A DNA stretch of 64,000 nucleotides, taken from the NCBI GenBank assembly GCA_900498245.1, contig LS998015.1, forward strand, positions 765,259 to 829,258, in the 5' to 3' direction. The DNA comes from Candidatus Zixiibacteriota bacterium. Lineage in GTDB: Bacteria; Zixibacteria; MSB-5A5; GN15; PGXB01. The stretch's first letter is position 1. The number at the start of each line of letters is the position of its first letter. Positions 54,445 through 62,226 of the stretch are shown piece by piece. A program made the translations under genes and the position numbers. The notes under the pieces are model-generated. The model was not told the origin of the DNA and ran no database searches. It saw nothing but the letters and a program-made list of their open reading frames with translations.

Positions 54445-54469
54445 AAAGCCCCGGTTGTTCGGGGCTTTT
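54445..54469 (+). terminator. Terminator of the ChrB-domain gene
   Basis: AAAGCCCCG pairs with CGGGGCTTTT around a 6-base loop. It lies about 40 bases after the stop. Confidence 0.9.
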
Positions 54470-54614
54470 GCTAATATTGCTTAGAGATGAACGAGTCACC
54501 TTTCACGGGCAAGGAATGACTCGCCTCTGATTCAGAATAAGAAATAAATATCGGTTCTGTCAAACATTTTTTACGGATGGCGAAAAAAAAGAATTTTCAT
54601 GAAAGCCCCGAGGT

Positions 54615-54643
54615 TTGACAGTTGTATAAGAAAAGGATATATT
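54615..54643 (+). promoter_or_regulatory. Sigma70-like promoter of the cyclophilin gene
   Basis: TTGACA (54615-54620), 17-base spacer, TATATT (54638-54643). The expected start near 54650 gives a leader of about 36 bases before the ATG at 54686, which supports that start over the upstream ATG at 54599. Confidence 0.78.
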
Positions 54644-54685
54644 GAAAAAATTATAAGGAATCCAAACTCGAGAGGTTGTCAGAAA

Positions 54686-55327
54686 ATGAAACAGTTCATT
54701 TCCCTTACGGTGGCGTTTCTGTTTCTGGCCGGCGTAGCGTTCGGCCAGGGCGACAGCACCAAAGCTAAAACGGCTCCGGGGCAGGCCAAGAAGGTTGAGA
54801 AGACAATGACGAAAAAATATGAGAAAAGAAAAGCGGACAATCCAGAAATCGCCATCGAGACCGATTTCGGGACGATGAAAGCGGAATTATATCATGATGT
54901 CGCCCCGGTGACAGTGGATTCGCTTCTGTCCCTGATGAGGAAAGGTTTCTACAATGGGCTGACCTTTCACCGGATTATCGACAATTTTATGATTCAGGGC
55001 GGTGATCCCTCGGGCAACGGCACGGGCGGCCCCGGTTTCAATTTGAAGGCGGAATTCTCAAATTTGAAGCATCTGGAGGGCACGCTTTCCATGGCGCGGG
55101 CGCAGGATATCAATTCGGCCGGGTCGCAGTTTTTTATCTGTCTGGCTCCGGCTCCTCATCTTGACGGGCAGTACACTATTTTCGGTCAACTGGAAGACGG
55201 ATATGATGTGCTTCATAAGATTGGTAAGGTGAAAGTCCGGGCGGGCGACAATAAACCGCTTCAGGATGTCTTCATCCGCAAAATCGTAATTCTCAAGGAC
55301 TGGCCCCCCAAGAAAGCGGCCAATTGA
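54686..55327 (+). CDS. Secreted cyclophilin-type peptidyl-prolyl isomerase
   Basis: 213-residue exported isomerase that speeds proline cis-trans steps in folding proteins of the periplasm. Signal peptide (MKQFISLTVAFLFLAGVAFG), a Lys-rich linker of about 35 residues, then the cyclophilin domain: FYNGLTFHRIIDNFMIQGGD with the catalytic Arg, GTLSMARAQDINSAGSQFFI, and LDGQYTIFGQLEDG. Active-site residues are intact. The frame is open from 54599, but that start lies upstream of the promoter -10 box. A hairpin separates it from dxr. Confidence 0.93.
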   Translation: MKQFISLTVAFLFLAGVAFGQGDSTKAKTAPGQAKKVEKTMTKKYEKRKADNPEIAIETDFGTMKAELYHDVAPVTVDSLLSLMRKGFYNGLTFHRIIDNFMIQGGDPSGNGTGGPGFNLKAEFSNLKHLEGTLSMARAQDINSAGSQFFICLAPAPHLDGQYTIFGQLEDGYDVLHKIGKVKVRAGDNKPLQDVFIRKIVILKDWPPKKAAN

Positions 55328-55349
55328 TCTGATACGGATCGCAAGATCG

Positions 55350-55379
55350 ACGGGAACTGTCTTTGACAGTTCCCGTTTA
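55350..55379 (+). terminator. Terminator-like hairpin between the cyclophilin gene and dxr
   Basis: ACGGGAACTGTC (55350-55361) pairs with GACAGTTCCCGT (55365-55376) around TTT: a 12-bp perfect stem. The T-tract is short (TTAT). It ends only about 11 bases before the dxr ATG, so it may also influence dxr translation. Confidence 0.75.
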
Positions 55380-55387
55380 TACACTTT

Positions 55388-56542
55388 ATGAAGAAGCGGG
55401 CAGTAATTCTGGGTTCGACCGGCTCAATAGGCCGGGCGGCGCTCGATGTGGCGGGCAAAAATAACGAACATATTGAAATCATAGGTTTGTCGGCCCATGC
55501 GAACGCCGACTTGTTGCTGGAACAGACAAAATTATTTCATCCGCGCTATGTCGCTTTGACGGATCGGGAGGCGTACGCGCGCTTCAAAAAAAATAATAAT
55601 ACGTCGTCCCGACTTCTTGATTTCGATGACGGCATATCGGCCTTGACGGCTCTTCCTGACGCGGACCTTGTTTTAAATGCCATCGTTGGTGCGGCGGGAC
55701 TAAAGGCCTCACTTCAAACGCTTGAAGCCGGGAAGAGACTCGCTCTGGCAAATAAAGAATCAATGGTTATCGGGGGGCATTTAATTAACGGGCTGATAAA
55801 ACAGGGGCAAGGGGAATTGATCCCGGTCGATTCCGAGCACTCCGCTATCTGGCAGGCCCTGAAGTCGGGAAACAAGCCGGAAATCCGAAAACTGATTCTC
55901 ACCGGTTCGGGCGGCCCGTTTCGGACTTGGCCCCGAGAGAAACTTGATAATGTCACTATAGAGCAGGCGCTCAATCACCCCACCTGGAAAATGGGGCCCA
56001 AAATCACTATTGATTCGGCTACAATGATGAACAAAGGGCTGGAGATAATTGAAGCGTCATTTCTGTTTGATGTTACTTCGGACAAAATAGAGGTTGTCAT
56101 TCACCCCCAGTCGATAATTCATTCGCTGTTGGAATTCATTGATTCCTCGGTAATTGCCCAGATGTCTTATCCGGATATGCGCCTGCCGATCGCCTATGCC
56201 ATGTTCTATCCGGAACGGCGTTTTTCGGATAATGGCCATTTTTCCCTGACCGAGATGGGGCAACTTACGTTTGAATCTCCGGATTTTGCCAAATTCCCGT
56301 TACTTAAAGCGGCATATGATGTTACGAATAAAGGTGGGACTCTTCCAGCGGTCTTTAACGCCGCCAACGAGGTGGCCGTGGCGGCCTTTCTCAGAGAGTT
56401 AATCAAATTCGGGCAGATACCCGATATAGTAATAAATACGGTGGGGAAGCATGTCAAAAGGGACAATCCAGCGTATGAAGATATAGTGGACGCCGACCGT
56501 TGGGGTCGTCAGATTGCTCATGAATTGGCAGGGTTGAATTGA
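55388..56542 (+). CDS. dxr: 1-deoxy-D-xylulose-5-phosphate reductoisomerase
   Basis: Second enzyme of the MEP (non-mevalonate) isoprenoid pathway, making MEP with NADPH. The N-terminal Rossmann GSTGSIGRAALDVA, the catalytic region LALANKESMVIGG, metal ligands in PVDSEHSAIWQAL, and GSGGPFRTWPREKLDNVTIEQALNHPTWKMG are all present. Length (384) is standard. The start ATG 55388 lies just behind a hairpin and has no visible Shine-Dalgarno. It is followed by rseP 1 base after its stop and then lepB, a common order in bacteria. It supplies isoprenoid units that the squalene/phytoene synthase nearby could use. Confidence 0.97.
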   Translation: MKKRAVILGSTGSIGRAALDVAGKNNEHIEIIGLSAHANADLLLEQTKLFHPRYVALTDREAYARFKKNNNTSSRLLDFDDGISALTALPDADLVLNAIVGAAGLKASLQTLEAGKRLALANKESMVIGGHLINGLIKQGQGELIPVDSEHSAIWQALKSGNKPEIRKLILTGSGGPFRTWPREKLDNVTIEQALNHPTWKMGPKITIDSATMMNKGLEIIEASFLFDVTSDKIEVVIHPQSIIHSLLEFIDSSVIAQMSYPDMRLPIAYAMFYPERRFSDNGHFSLTEMGQLTFESPDFAKFPLLKAAYDVTNKGGTLPAVFNAANEVAVAAFLRELIKFGQIPDIVINTVGKHVKRDNPAYEDIVDADRWGRQIAHELAGLN

Positions 56543-56543
56543 T

Positions 56544-57590
56544 ATGATAATTACGATTTTAGCCACGATTTTTGTCCTGGGGGTGCTGGTCTTTTTCCAT
56601 GAATTGGGACATTTCCTTGTCGCCAAGAAGTCCGGCATCAGAGTCGAGAAATTTTCGCTCGGTTTCCCGCCGACGATTATTTCCAAGAAGTGGGGCGAAA
56701 CGGTCTATGCTATCGGGGCGATTCCCTTGGGCGGCTATGTCAAGATGGCCGGGGAGCAGCCGGAAGAAGAGACCATCGGTGCCCCGTGGGAGTTCATGTC
56801 GCAGCCGATCTGGAAGCGGTTTCTGGTAATTTTTGCCGGGCCATTTATGAATTTCGTGTTGGCGGTAGTAGTTTTGACCGGACTCTATATGGTTCGCGGT
56901 AAAGAAGTTGAGGCGGTTTTTGTGGGTGAAGTGGCGGCGGAAAGCCCGGCCGCCAAAGCCGGTTTACAGACGGGCGACCAAATTATTTCGGTTGATGGGT
57001 ATGCCGTCAAGGATTTCCAGGAAATGGCTCAGCATATTTACAAAAAAGTCGAGCAACCGGTGGTCATCGCGCTGGAAAGAAACGGCTCCGTGATAACCGA
57101 TACTATTGTGACCTACAAGGATCACGCCGTGACCGCCGCCGGTGACACGGTCGCGGTCGGAAAGATCGGTATCGGCAACCAGCCGGTTTTCAAACGGCTG
57201 GGATTATTCGGGGCTTTCACGGCCGGATTCAGGCAATCGGTCTTTTACGTAGAAATGGTTTTCAAATTCGTGGGCGGACTGATTATGCGGACGGTTCCGG
57301 CCAGTGAAATCGGGGGGCCGATTATGATCGGGCAAATCGCCGGGGCCACGGCCCGGGCCGGGTTCGATATATTGCTGGAGTTTTTGGCTTTGCTGTCGGT
57401 CAATTTGGCGGTCCTGAATATTCTTCCGATTCCGCTTCTTGACGGCGGCCATTTAGTTTTTCTGGTGGCCGAAAAATTTAAGGGATCGCCGATTTCGACC
57501 CGAACCAGAATAATAGTCCAGCAAATCGGTATTGCTTTTCTTTTGCTTCTGGTTATTTTTGTAACATTCAACGACATTCATCGTTGGTAA
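56544..57590 (+). CDS. rseP: Site-2 protease RseP (M50 family)
   Basis: Intramembrane zinc protease that cleaves anti-sigma factors and leftover signal peptides. HELGH at 19-23 in the first membrane helix, a single PDZ domain (about 115-200, AAKAGLQTGDQIISVDGYAV), and the third zinc ligand D300 in NILPIPLLDGGHL. About four membrane segments over 348 residues. One PDZ domain instead of the two of E. coli RseP is common outside gamma-proteobacteria. It follows dxr by 1 base, so translation is coupled. Confidence 0.95.
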   Translation: MIITILATIFVLGVLVFFHELGHFLVAKKSGIRVEKFSLGFPPTIISKKWGETVYAIGAIPLGGYVKMAGEQPEEETIGAPWEFMSQPIWKRFLVIFAGPFMNFVLAVVVLTGLYMVRGKEVEAVFVGEVAAESPAAKAGLQTGDQIISVDGYAVKDFQEMAQHIYKKVEQPVVIALERNGSVITDTIVTYKDHAVTAAGDTVAVGKIGIGNQPVFKRLGLFGAFTAGFRQSVFYVEMVFKFVGGLIMRTVPASEIGGPIMIGQIAGATARAGFDILLEFLALLSVNLAVLNILPIPLLDGGHLVFLVAEKFKGSPISTRTRIIVQQIGIAFLLLLVIFVTFNDIHRW

Positions 57591-57632
57591 AGTGTATAAT
57601 TATTTCGAAAAGTAATCAGGGAGATTCACTTA

Positions 57633-58364
57633 GTGGCGTCAAAAGCTAAAGTCAAAGCGAAAAAAGAGGGGGATGTTTTCGATTTTATCTGGGAAAATCT
57701 CAAATCCCTGCTGATCGCCATCGTCCTGGCGGTAATTATCAAAACCTCGATCGTGGAGGCCTATAAGATTCCCTCGGCCTCGATGGAGGACACCCTGCTG
57801 ATCGGCGATTTTCTGATTGCCAACAAATTTATTTATGGGGCACCCCTGCCTCTCGTGGACTGGCGGCTTCCCTCGATCCGGACACCAAAGCCGGGCGATG
57901 TCGTGATATTCAAATGGCCGGGCGACGGTGTCACCAATTATATCAAACGGTGCGTGGCGGTCGAGGGTCAGAAAGTGGAGATAATAAACAAAGTCTTATA
58001 TGTCGATGGGAAGGAATTCCCCCTTCCCCCGCACGCCAAATTTACCGATCCCGATATTCAGCCCCGCGGTCCCAACAACGGCAATAGCCGTGACAATTGG
58101 GGGCCCTATGTGGTGCCCAAAGATTATTATTTCATGATGGGGGATAATCGCGACAATTCTTATGATTCCCGATTTTGGGGGCCGGTCCACAAGAGTCTGA
58201 TTCTGGGCGAGGCGATGTTTATTCACTGGTCCTGGGAACCGGACAACAATTCGCCGGCCGTGACGGCGGCCGATCCCTTATCGGTGCCGCGCCTCTTTTT
58301 GTATAATACTGTCCATTTCCCCGAACGGGTGCGCTGGAACCGTCTCCTGACGGCGATTCACTGA
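57633..58364 (+). CDS. lepB: Signal peptidase I
   Basis: Inner-membrane peptidase that removes signal peptides from exported proteins. GTG start at 57633 with AGGGAGA at 57618-57624. An N-terminal membrane helix (about 24-42) is followed by the catalytic Ser50 in IPSASMEDTLLIGDF and Lys105 in NYIKRCVAVEGQ. The conserved GDNRDNSYDSRFWG box is present. Length (243) is within range. It ends the dxr-rseP-lepB run; its terminator lies inside the convergent queG gene. Confidence 0.95.
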   Translation: MASKAKVKAKKEGDVFDFIWENLKSLLIAIVLAVIIKTSIVEAYKIPSASMEDTLLIGDFLIANKFIYGAPLPLVDWRLPSIRTPKPGDVVIFKWPGDGVTNYIKRCVAVEGQKVEIINKVLYVDGKEFPLPPHAKFTDPDIQPRGPNNGNSRDNWGPYVVPKDYYFMMGDNRDNSYDSRFWGPVHKSLILGEAMFIHWSWEPDNNSPAVTAADPLSVPRLFLYNTVHFPERVRWNRLLTAIH

Positions 58365-58373
58365 CGAAGTAAA

Positions 58374-59375
58374 CTATTCTGAATTTTTATAAAGGGTGAC
58401 ACGGGCGGTCACCCTTTTTTTTTTGAGGCCGGCCGCCTTGTAGTTCCGTACGATTCCTCTCAACCCGGGGCGTGTCACCGGGCTACGGTGATATTTATTT
58501 TCAAATTCTTCTGATGTCAATTTAGCGGCTCGACCGGTTTCGAGTTCGGAAATTTCCTCGCGGCGATGAAATTCGGGGTGATGCTGGACCTTCTGAAATT
58601 TATTGAAGGGACAGGCAGCAATGCAAATGTCGCACCCGAAAATCCAGTCATTCAATTTTGACGCAACAGTCGACGGTATCTCGATCCCTTTTGATTCAAT
58701 CGTCCAGAAACTTATGCAACGGGTGGCATCCAGTTGGTACGGCGCCAACAGGGCTCCGGTGGGGCAGGCCTCAAGGCAGGCGTGGCACTGGCCGCAATGA
58801 TCGGCGCCGGGAGAATCATAACGATCAACTTTCGCATTTATAATCAGACTGCCGAGCAGGAGCCAGGAACCAAATGCACGCGAAACCAGATTGGTATGCT
58901 TCCCCTGCCAGCCAAGACCGGCCCGGGCGGCCCAGTATTTATCCATAAAGGGAGCGGTGTCGACACAGATGCGGCCCTTTAGGGCCGGCGCCAGGCCGCG
59001 CAGGCGATTCCGAAGAACTTTCAATTTGCGACGAAGGACGTCATGATAATCCTCGCCCCAGGCGTAGCGCGCCACACGGTACGGCGCACACCGCTTTTCT
59101 TCATCCTCCGGTTGAGGGTAATAATTGAGTCCGATAACAATGATGGACTGAGCGCCGGGCAGAAGGCGTTGGGGATCAAGACGGAGTTCGAGATTTCGGG
59201 AAAGATAATCCATATCGCCGGCGTACCCTTTTTCGAGCCAGGTGGTGAATCTGTCTTTTGCGGCCACGGCCTCGGCGCGGGCGATGCCGAATGAATCGCA
59301 CTGTAATTCATGCGCCAGATTTTTGATGGTTTCGTAATTCAGAACCGCATCACAGTTTTGCGAATCATCCGTCAT
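58374..59375 (-). CDS. queG: Epoxyqueuosine reductase QueG
   Basis: Last enzyme of queuosine biosynthesis, reducing epoxyqueuosine in tRNA with a cobalamin cofactor. Two 4Fe-4S sites are read: C194, C197, C200 with C204 (CGQCHACLEACP), and C248, C251, C255 (CDICIAACPFNK). D139 of VDTAP is the likely proton donor, and GWQGKHTNLVSRAFGSWLLLG is the cobalamin region. Length (333) is normal. The ATG overlaps the Rieske gene by 11 bases with GGGGAG before it. Its last codons contain an A10 run and the lepB terminator hairpin. No other queuosine gene is in the window. Confidence 0.94.
   Translation of the reverse strand: MTDDSQNCDAVLNYETIKNLAHELQCDSFGIARAEAVAAKDRFTTWLEKGYAGDMDYLSRNLELRLDPQRLLPGAQSIIVIGLNYYPQPEDEEKRCAPYRVARYAWGEDYHDVLRRKLKVLRNRLRGLAPALKGRICVDTAPFMDKYWAARAGLGWQGKHTNLVSRAFGSWLLLGSLIINAKVDRYDSPGADHCGQCHACLEACPTGALLAPYQLDATRCISFWTIESKGIEIPSTVASKLNDWIFGCDICIAACPFNKFQKVQHHPEFHRREEISELETGRAAKLTSEEFENKYHRSPVTRPGLRGIVRNYKAAGLKKKRVTARVTLYKNSE
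58391..58424 (+). terminator. Terminator of lepB within the 3' end of queG
   Basis: AAAGGGTGAC (58391-58400) pairs with GTCACCCTTT (58408-58417) around a 7-base loop, followed by a total of ten T. The sequence is also queG coding on the other strand. Confidence 0.9.
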
Positions 59376-59742
59376 TGGGGGGCTCCCCGATTTCGTCGGT
59401 CATATCGTAATTGAAATTGGAGTAAAGCGGCGAGATATCGACCATCACCCAGCCCTCTTCGATTTTAATATCGAGAAATCTCAAAGCGGCCCATTTTTCG
59501 GTAAGGCATTCCCCCGAATCAATATTGAACCGCCAGCCGTGCCAGTAACAGGTGAGGATATTATCCTTTAAGGAGCCCTGAATCAGAGGGGCCTTCATGT
59601 GACGGCAGAGGCCGTCGAAAGCCCGCAGTTGGCCATCGATATTGAACACCACCACCGCTTTGGTAAGAATTTTGATTTGCTTTCTTTTGCCCGGAGTCAT
59701 TTCCGCGACGGGAGCGACTTTGATCCACCGGGCCTCAGACAT
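59365..59742 (-). CDS. Rieske-type [2Fe-2S] ferredoxin
   Basis: 125-residue soluble electron carrier with one Rieske cluster: C46-x-H48 in LCRHMKAPL and C65-xx-H68 in CYWHGWRF. The motif spacing and length fit the small Rieske ferredoxins of oxygenases or NirD-like proteins, with no membrane anchor. ATG 59742 (GGAAGG upstream) overlaps the squalene synthase stop by 8 bases; the longer frame from 59814 lies inside that gene. It overlaps queG on the other side. The partner is unknown; serving a terpenoid-modifying oxygenase or QueG are both only suggestions from context. Confidence 0.9.
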   Translation of the reverse strand: MSEARWIKVAPVAEMTPGKRKQIKILTKAVVVFNIDGQLRAFDGLCRHMKAPLIQGSLKDNILTCYWHGWRFNIDSGECLTEKWAALRFLDIKIEEGWVMVDISPLYSNFNYDMTDEIGEPPNDG

Positions 59743-60685
59743 CTTCAGAACCTTCCAGGACAAAGGAGGGCGAAGCCGGAGAAGAGTCGTATTTTTTATA
59801 TAAGGTCGTGACAATGTTTGTCATCTCATCCCGGTCGAGGGCGTGACGATCGCTCCAAATGTCGAATTCGAGACGGTTCATTTTATCAAGGGAATAGATA
59901 TAAAACTCGATCAGGAGATGCAACATCAGTTTCTCTCTGGAGGTCATAAAAACTTCTATGGCTTCCAGGTCGATAAGAGCCCTTTTCTGCCGGTGACGGG
60001 TACGGGCACCATAGATACTGAGATACTCTTTCCAATCCGACAATAGAGCATTGGGGTCGGCAAGCTGGAAGGCGGCCAGTTCATCCCGCGGGAAATAATT
60101 CCGTCCGGCCGCCAAGTCCTCGCGCGCATCGCGCAAAATATGAACTTCATAGCAGACAATGGCGGCGTTTCGGACCGCTTTGCGGATTTCATCGTACGGA
60201 AGCGGTAAGCGGAAACGATCCCCTTCGGGCCTCTGTAAGAGGAGCGAGGCAAAAATGGCGGCGGGAGCGACCGTGGCCCCTTCGGCATAATCGAGAAAGA
60301 GGTCATAAGATTCAAATCCGCTATGCTGCAGGTCGAATTTCATCGCCCCGGCTAATTTTTCCCACGGTTCCAGCGGCAGTTCGAATCGGCGAAAAGTTTC
60401 GGCCAAAGCCGGTCCATATATATTGGAACCGGATTCTCCCCGAAAGGCCGACTTGATTTCTTTCTCCCAGTTCTCCAATTCGGCAAGCGAACTTATGTCA
60501 TCATCGACTCTATCATCGATCCAGCGCATCGAAGCATAGGCGGCGCAGAAGGCCAGATAACGATCTCTTTCCGGGAACAATGACGCCACGCGATACAGGT
60601 GCGGATGCTTACGAGCGGCGATGGCTTCGGATTGGCGGTATGATTCTATCACCGCGACCTCCGCATTTTTTTTTATTTTATCCAT
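59735..60685 (-). CDS. Squalene/phytoene synthase family protein
   Basis: 316-residue enzyme that joins two prenyl diphosphates head to head. The first aspartate motif is MRWIDDRVDDD (D57, D61); the second is LRDAREDLAAGRNYFP (D186, D190). The matching CYEVHILRD and the C-terminal helices fit the family. The specific product, squalene, hydroxysqualene or phytoene, cannot be read. No companion desaturase or cyclase is adjacent. The ATG lies 2 bases after the dehydrogenase stop, so it is translationally coupled. Confidence 0.9.
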   Translation of the reverse strand: MDKIKKNAEVAVIESYRQSEAIAARKHPHLYRVASLFPERDRYLAFCAAYASMRWIDDRVDDDISSLAELENWEKEIKSAFRGESGSNIYGPALAETFRRFELPLEPWEKLAGAMKFDLQHSGFESYDLFLDYAEGATVAPAAIFASLLLQRPEGDRFRLPLPYDEIRKAVRNAAIVCYEVHILRDAREDLAAGRNYFPRDELAAFQLADPNALLSDWKEYLSIYGARTRHRQKRALIDLEAIEVFMTSREKLMLHLLIEFYIYSLDKMNRLEFDIWSDRHALDRDEMTNIVTTLYKKYDSSPASPSFVLEGSEDV

Positions 60686-60687
60686 AT

Positions 60688-62097
60688 TCAGGCGCAGACC
60701 GGGTTGGAACCGCTTTTATAAAGGAAGTTTATCAGGTAGGCCACGTCCAGAATATTAATGGAGCCGGAATGATTGACATCGGCGTCATTCAAATTCATGG
60801 GAGCCGGGCCGTTTCGGTACAAGAAGTTTATCAAAAAAGAGATATCAAGCAGATTTATCGTTCCATTGGCATCGATATCGCCGCAATTGAAAGAACAGCC
60901 GGAAGCGACGCCGTCAGGAACGATTTTGAAGATTTCACCCCCCTGATCGACAATATAAATTTCCCCGGCGTTGTCTTGACCGAAAGAAGTGATCATATTG
61001 ATGCTCTGCCCTCCACCGGGGGCGAGCTCCACGGTCCGCTCCATAAATTCGGACATGATCCCGCCGGAATATCGAAACGACCAGATTTGTCCCGAGCAAT
61101 AATCTCCGAAGAAATAGGTCCCCTGCAAGTCCGGTATGGCGCATCCCCGATAAACATAGCCGCCGGTAATGGAACATTTGCCCGAAGAATGACCGTATTC
61201 ATAAATCGGCAGGACCAGGTTGCCGCCCGGGTCGCAATTGGTCGGCGGATTGTAGCAATGATTTCCTTCCATCAGCCGCCACCCGTAATTTTCGCCGCCG
61301 GTATCGTTGGCCGGCTGAAAGTCGATTTCCTCCCAGGAGTTTTGACCCACATCGGCGATATAGAGATCGGCCGTGCTTTTGTCGAAACTATAGCGCCAGG
61401 GATTCCGAACCCCCATTGCCCAGATTTCGGGACGGGGAGAGTTCTTTCCATAGTAAGGGTTCGATGTCGGAATGGCATACGGGGATCCGCCGTCGATGTC
61501 AATTCGCAGAATTTTCCCCAGGAGAGAATCGGGATTTTGGGCCCGGTTTTCAGGGTCGCCACCGAGGCCGCCGTCGCCCATCCCGACATACAGATAGCCG
61601 TCATTCGGACCGAAGGCAATCATCCCTCCATTATGATTGGAATAAGGCTGAGCAATCCGAAGTATTATTTGACCCGATGCCGGATCGGCGCTGTCGGGAT
61701 TGGGGGAAACATGAAATCTTTCAATCACGGTTGCGCCGGAGGTGTCGGTGTAATCGACGAAAAAGAAACCATTATTGGCGTAATCGGGATGAAAAGCCAG
61801 TCCCAGCAGACCCTGTTCATTGCCGGCGGTGGTGATAAGGGAATGAATATCTATAAATGGCGCGGCCTGCACAGAACCATTGGCCAGAATTTTGATTTTT
61901 CCGCTGTACTGCTCAACGATGAATAGACGCTGGTTATCCCCCGGTGCCGCGCCGATGAAAAGGGGCCGGGAAAGCCCCGAAGCCACCCGCACCGTCGTGA
62001 GCGGAGTCGCGGCCATCGCCTTACCACTATGTCCCAGAGCGGATAGGCCGACGATCATGGTCGCGGCCGCAACGGATATTATTGTCGCTTTTGACAT
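60688..62097 (-). CDS. Secreted PQQ-type sugar dehydrogenase-like propeller with dockerin
   Basis: 469-residue exported protein of the glucose/sorbosone dehydrogenase (GSDH) fold. ATG 62097 with AGGGAG upstream; signal peptide of about 27 residues ending AMA. Propeller motifs: EQGLLGLAFHPDYANNGFFF, SNHNGGMIAFGPNDGYLYVG, GDGGLGGDPENRAQNPDSLL, RNPWRYSFD and ADVGQNSWEEI. The His and Arg of the PQQ and calcium site are present. The C-terminus (about 398-467) is a duplicated dockerin-like module: GDIDANGTINLLDISFLINF and GSINILDVAYLINFLYK. It is an unusual first gene for a run of terpenoid and iron-sulfur genes. Confidence 0.9.
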   Translation of the reverse strand: MSKATIISVAAATMIVGLSALGHSGKAMAATPLTTVRVASGLSRPLFIGAAPGDNQRLFIVEQYSGKIKILANGSVQAAPFIDIHSLITTAGNEQGLLGLAFHPDYANNGFFFVDYTDTSGATVIERFHVSPNPDSADPASGQIILRIAQPYSNHNGGMIAFGPNDGYLYVGMGDGGLGGDPENRAQNPDSLLGKILRIDIDGGSPYAIPTSNPYYGKNSPRPEIWAMGVRNPWRYSFDKSTADLYIADVGQNSWEEIDFQPANDTGGENYGWRLMEGNHCYNPPTNCDPGGNLVLPIYEYGHSSGKCSITGGYVYRGCAIPDLQGTYFFGDYCSGQIWSFRYSGGIMSEFMERTVELAPGGGQSINMITSFGQDNAGEIYIVDQGGEIFKIVPDGVASGCSFNCGDIDANGTINLLDISFLINFLYRNGPAPMNLNDADVNHSGSINILDVAYLINFLYKSGSNPVCA

Positions 62098-62226
62098 AAG
62101 GGCTCCCTGAAAACTATTTCTGCTTCTTATACGGTTTTCGGGGAGGAACTTGATAAAGAGAGGGTCGGCTAAATCTAAAGAAAGCGGTTGGCGGGACAAG
62201 GAATAGCGCCCTGTCCCTTTAAATAT

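Noticed and set aside
60580-61926. 448-residue open frame on the plus strand
   Set aside because: It lies antisense to the sugar dehydrogenase and squalene/phytoene synthase genes, whose motifs are clear; the antisense frame has no domain pattern.
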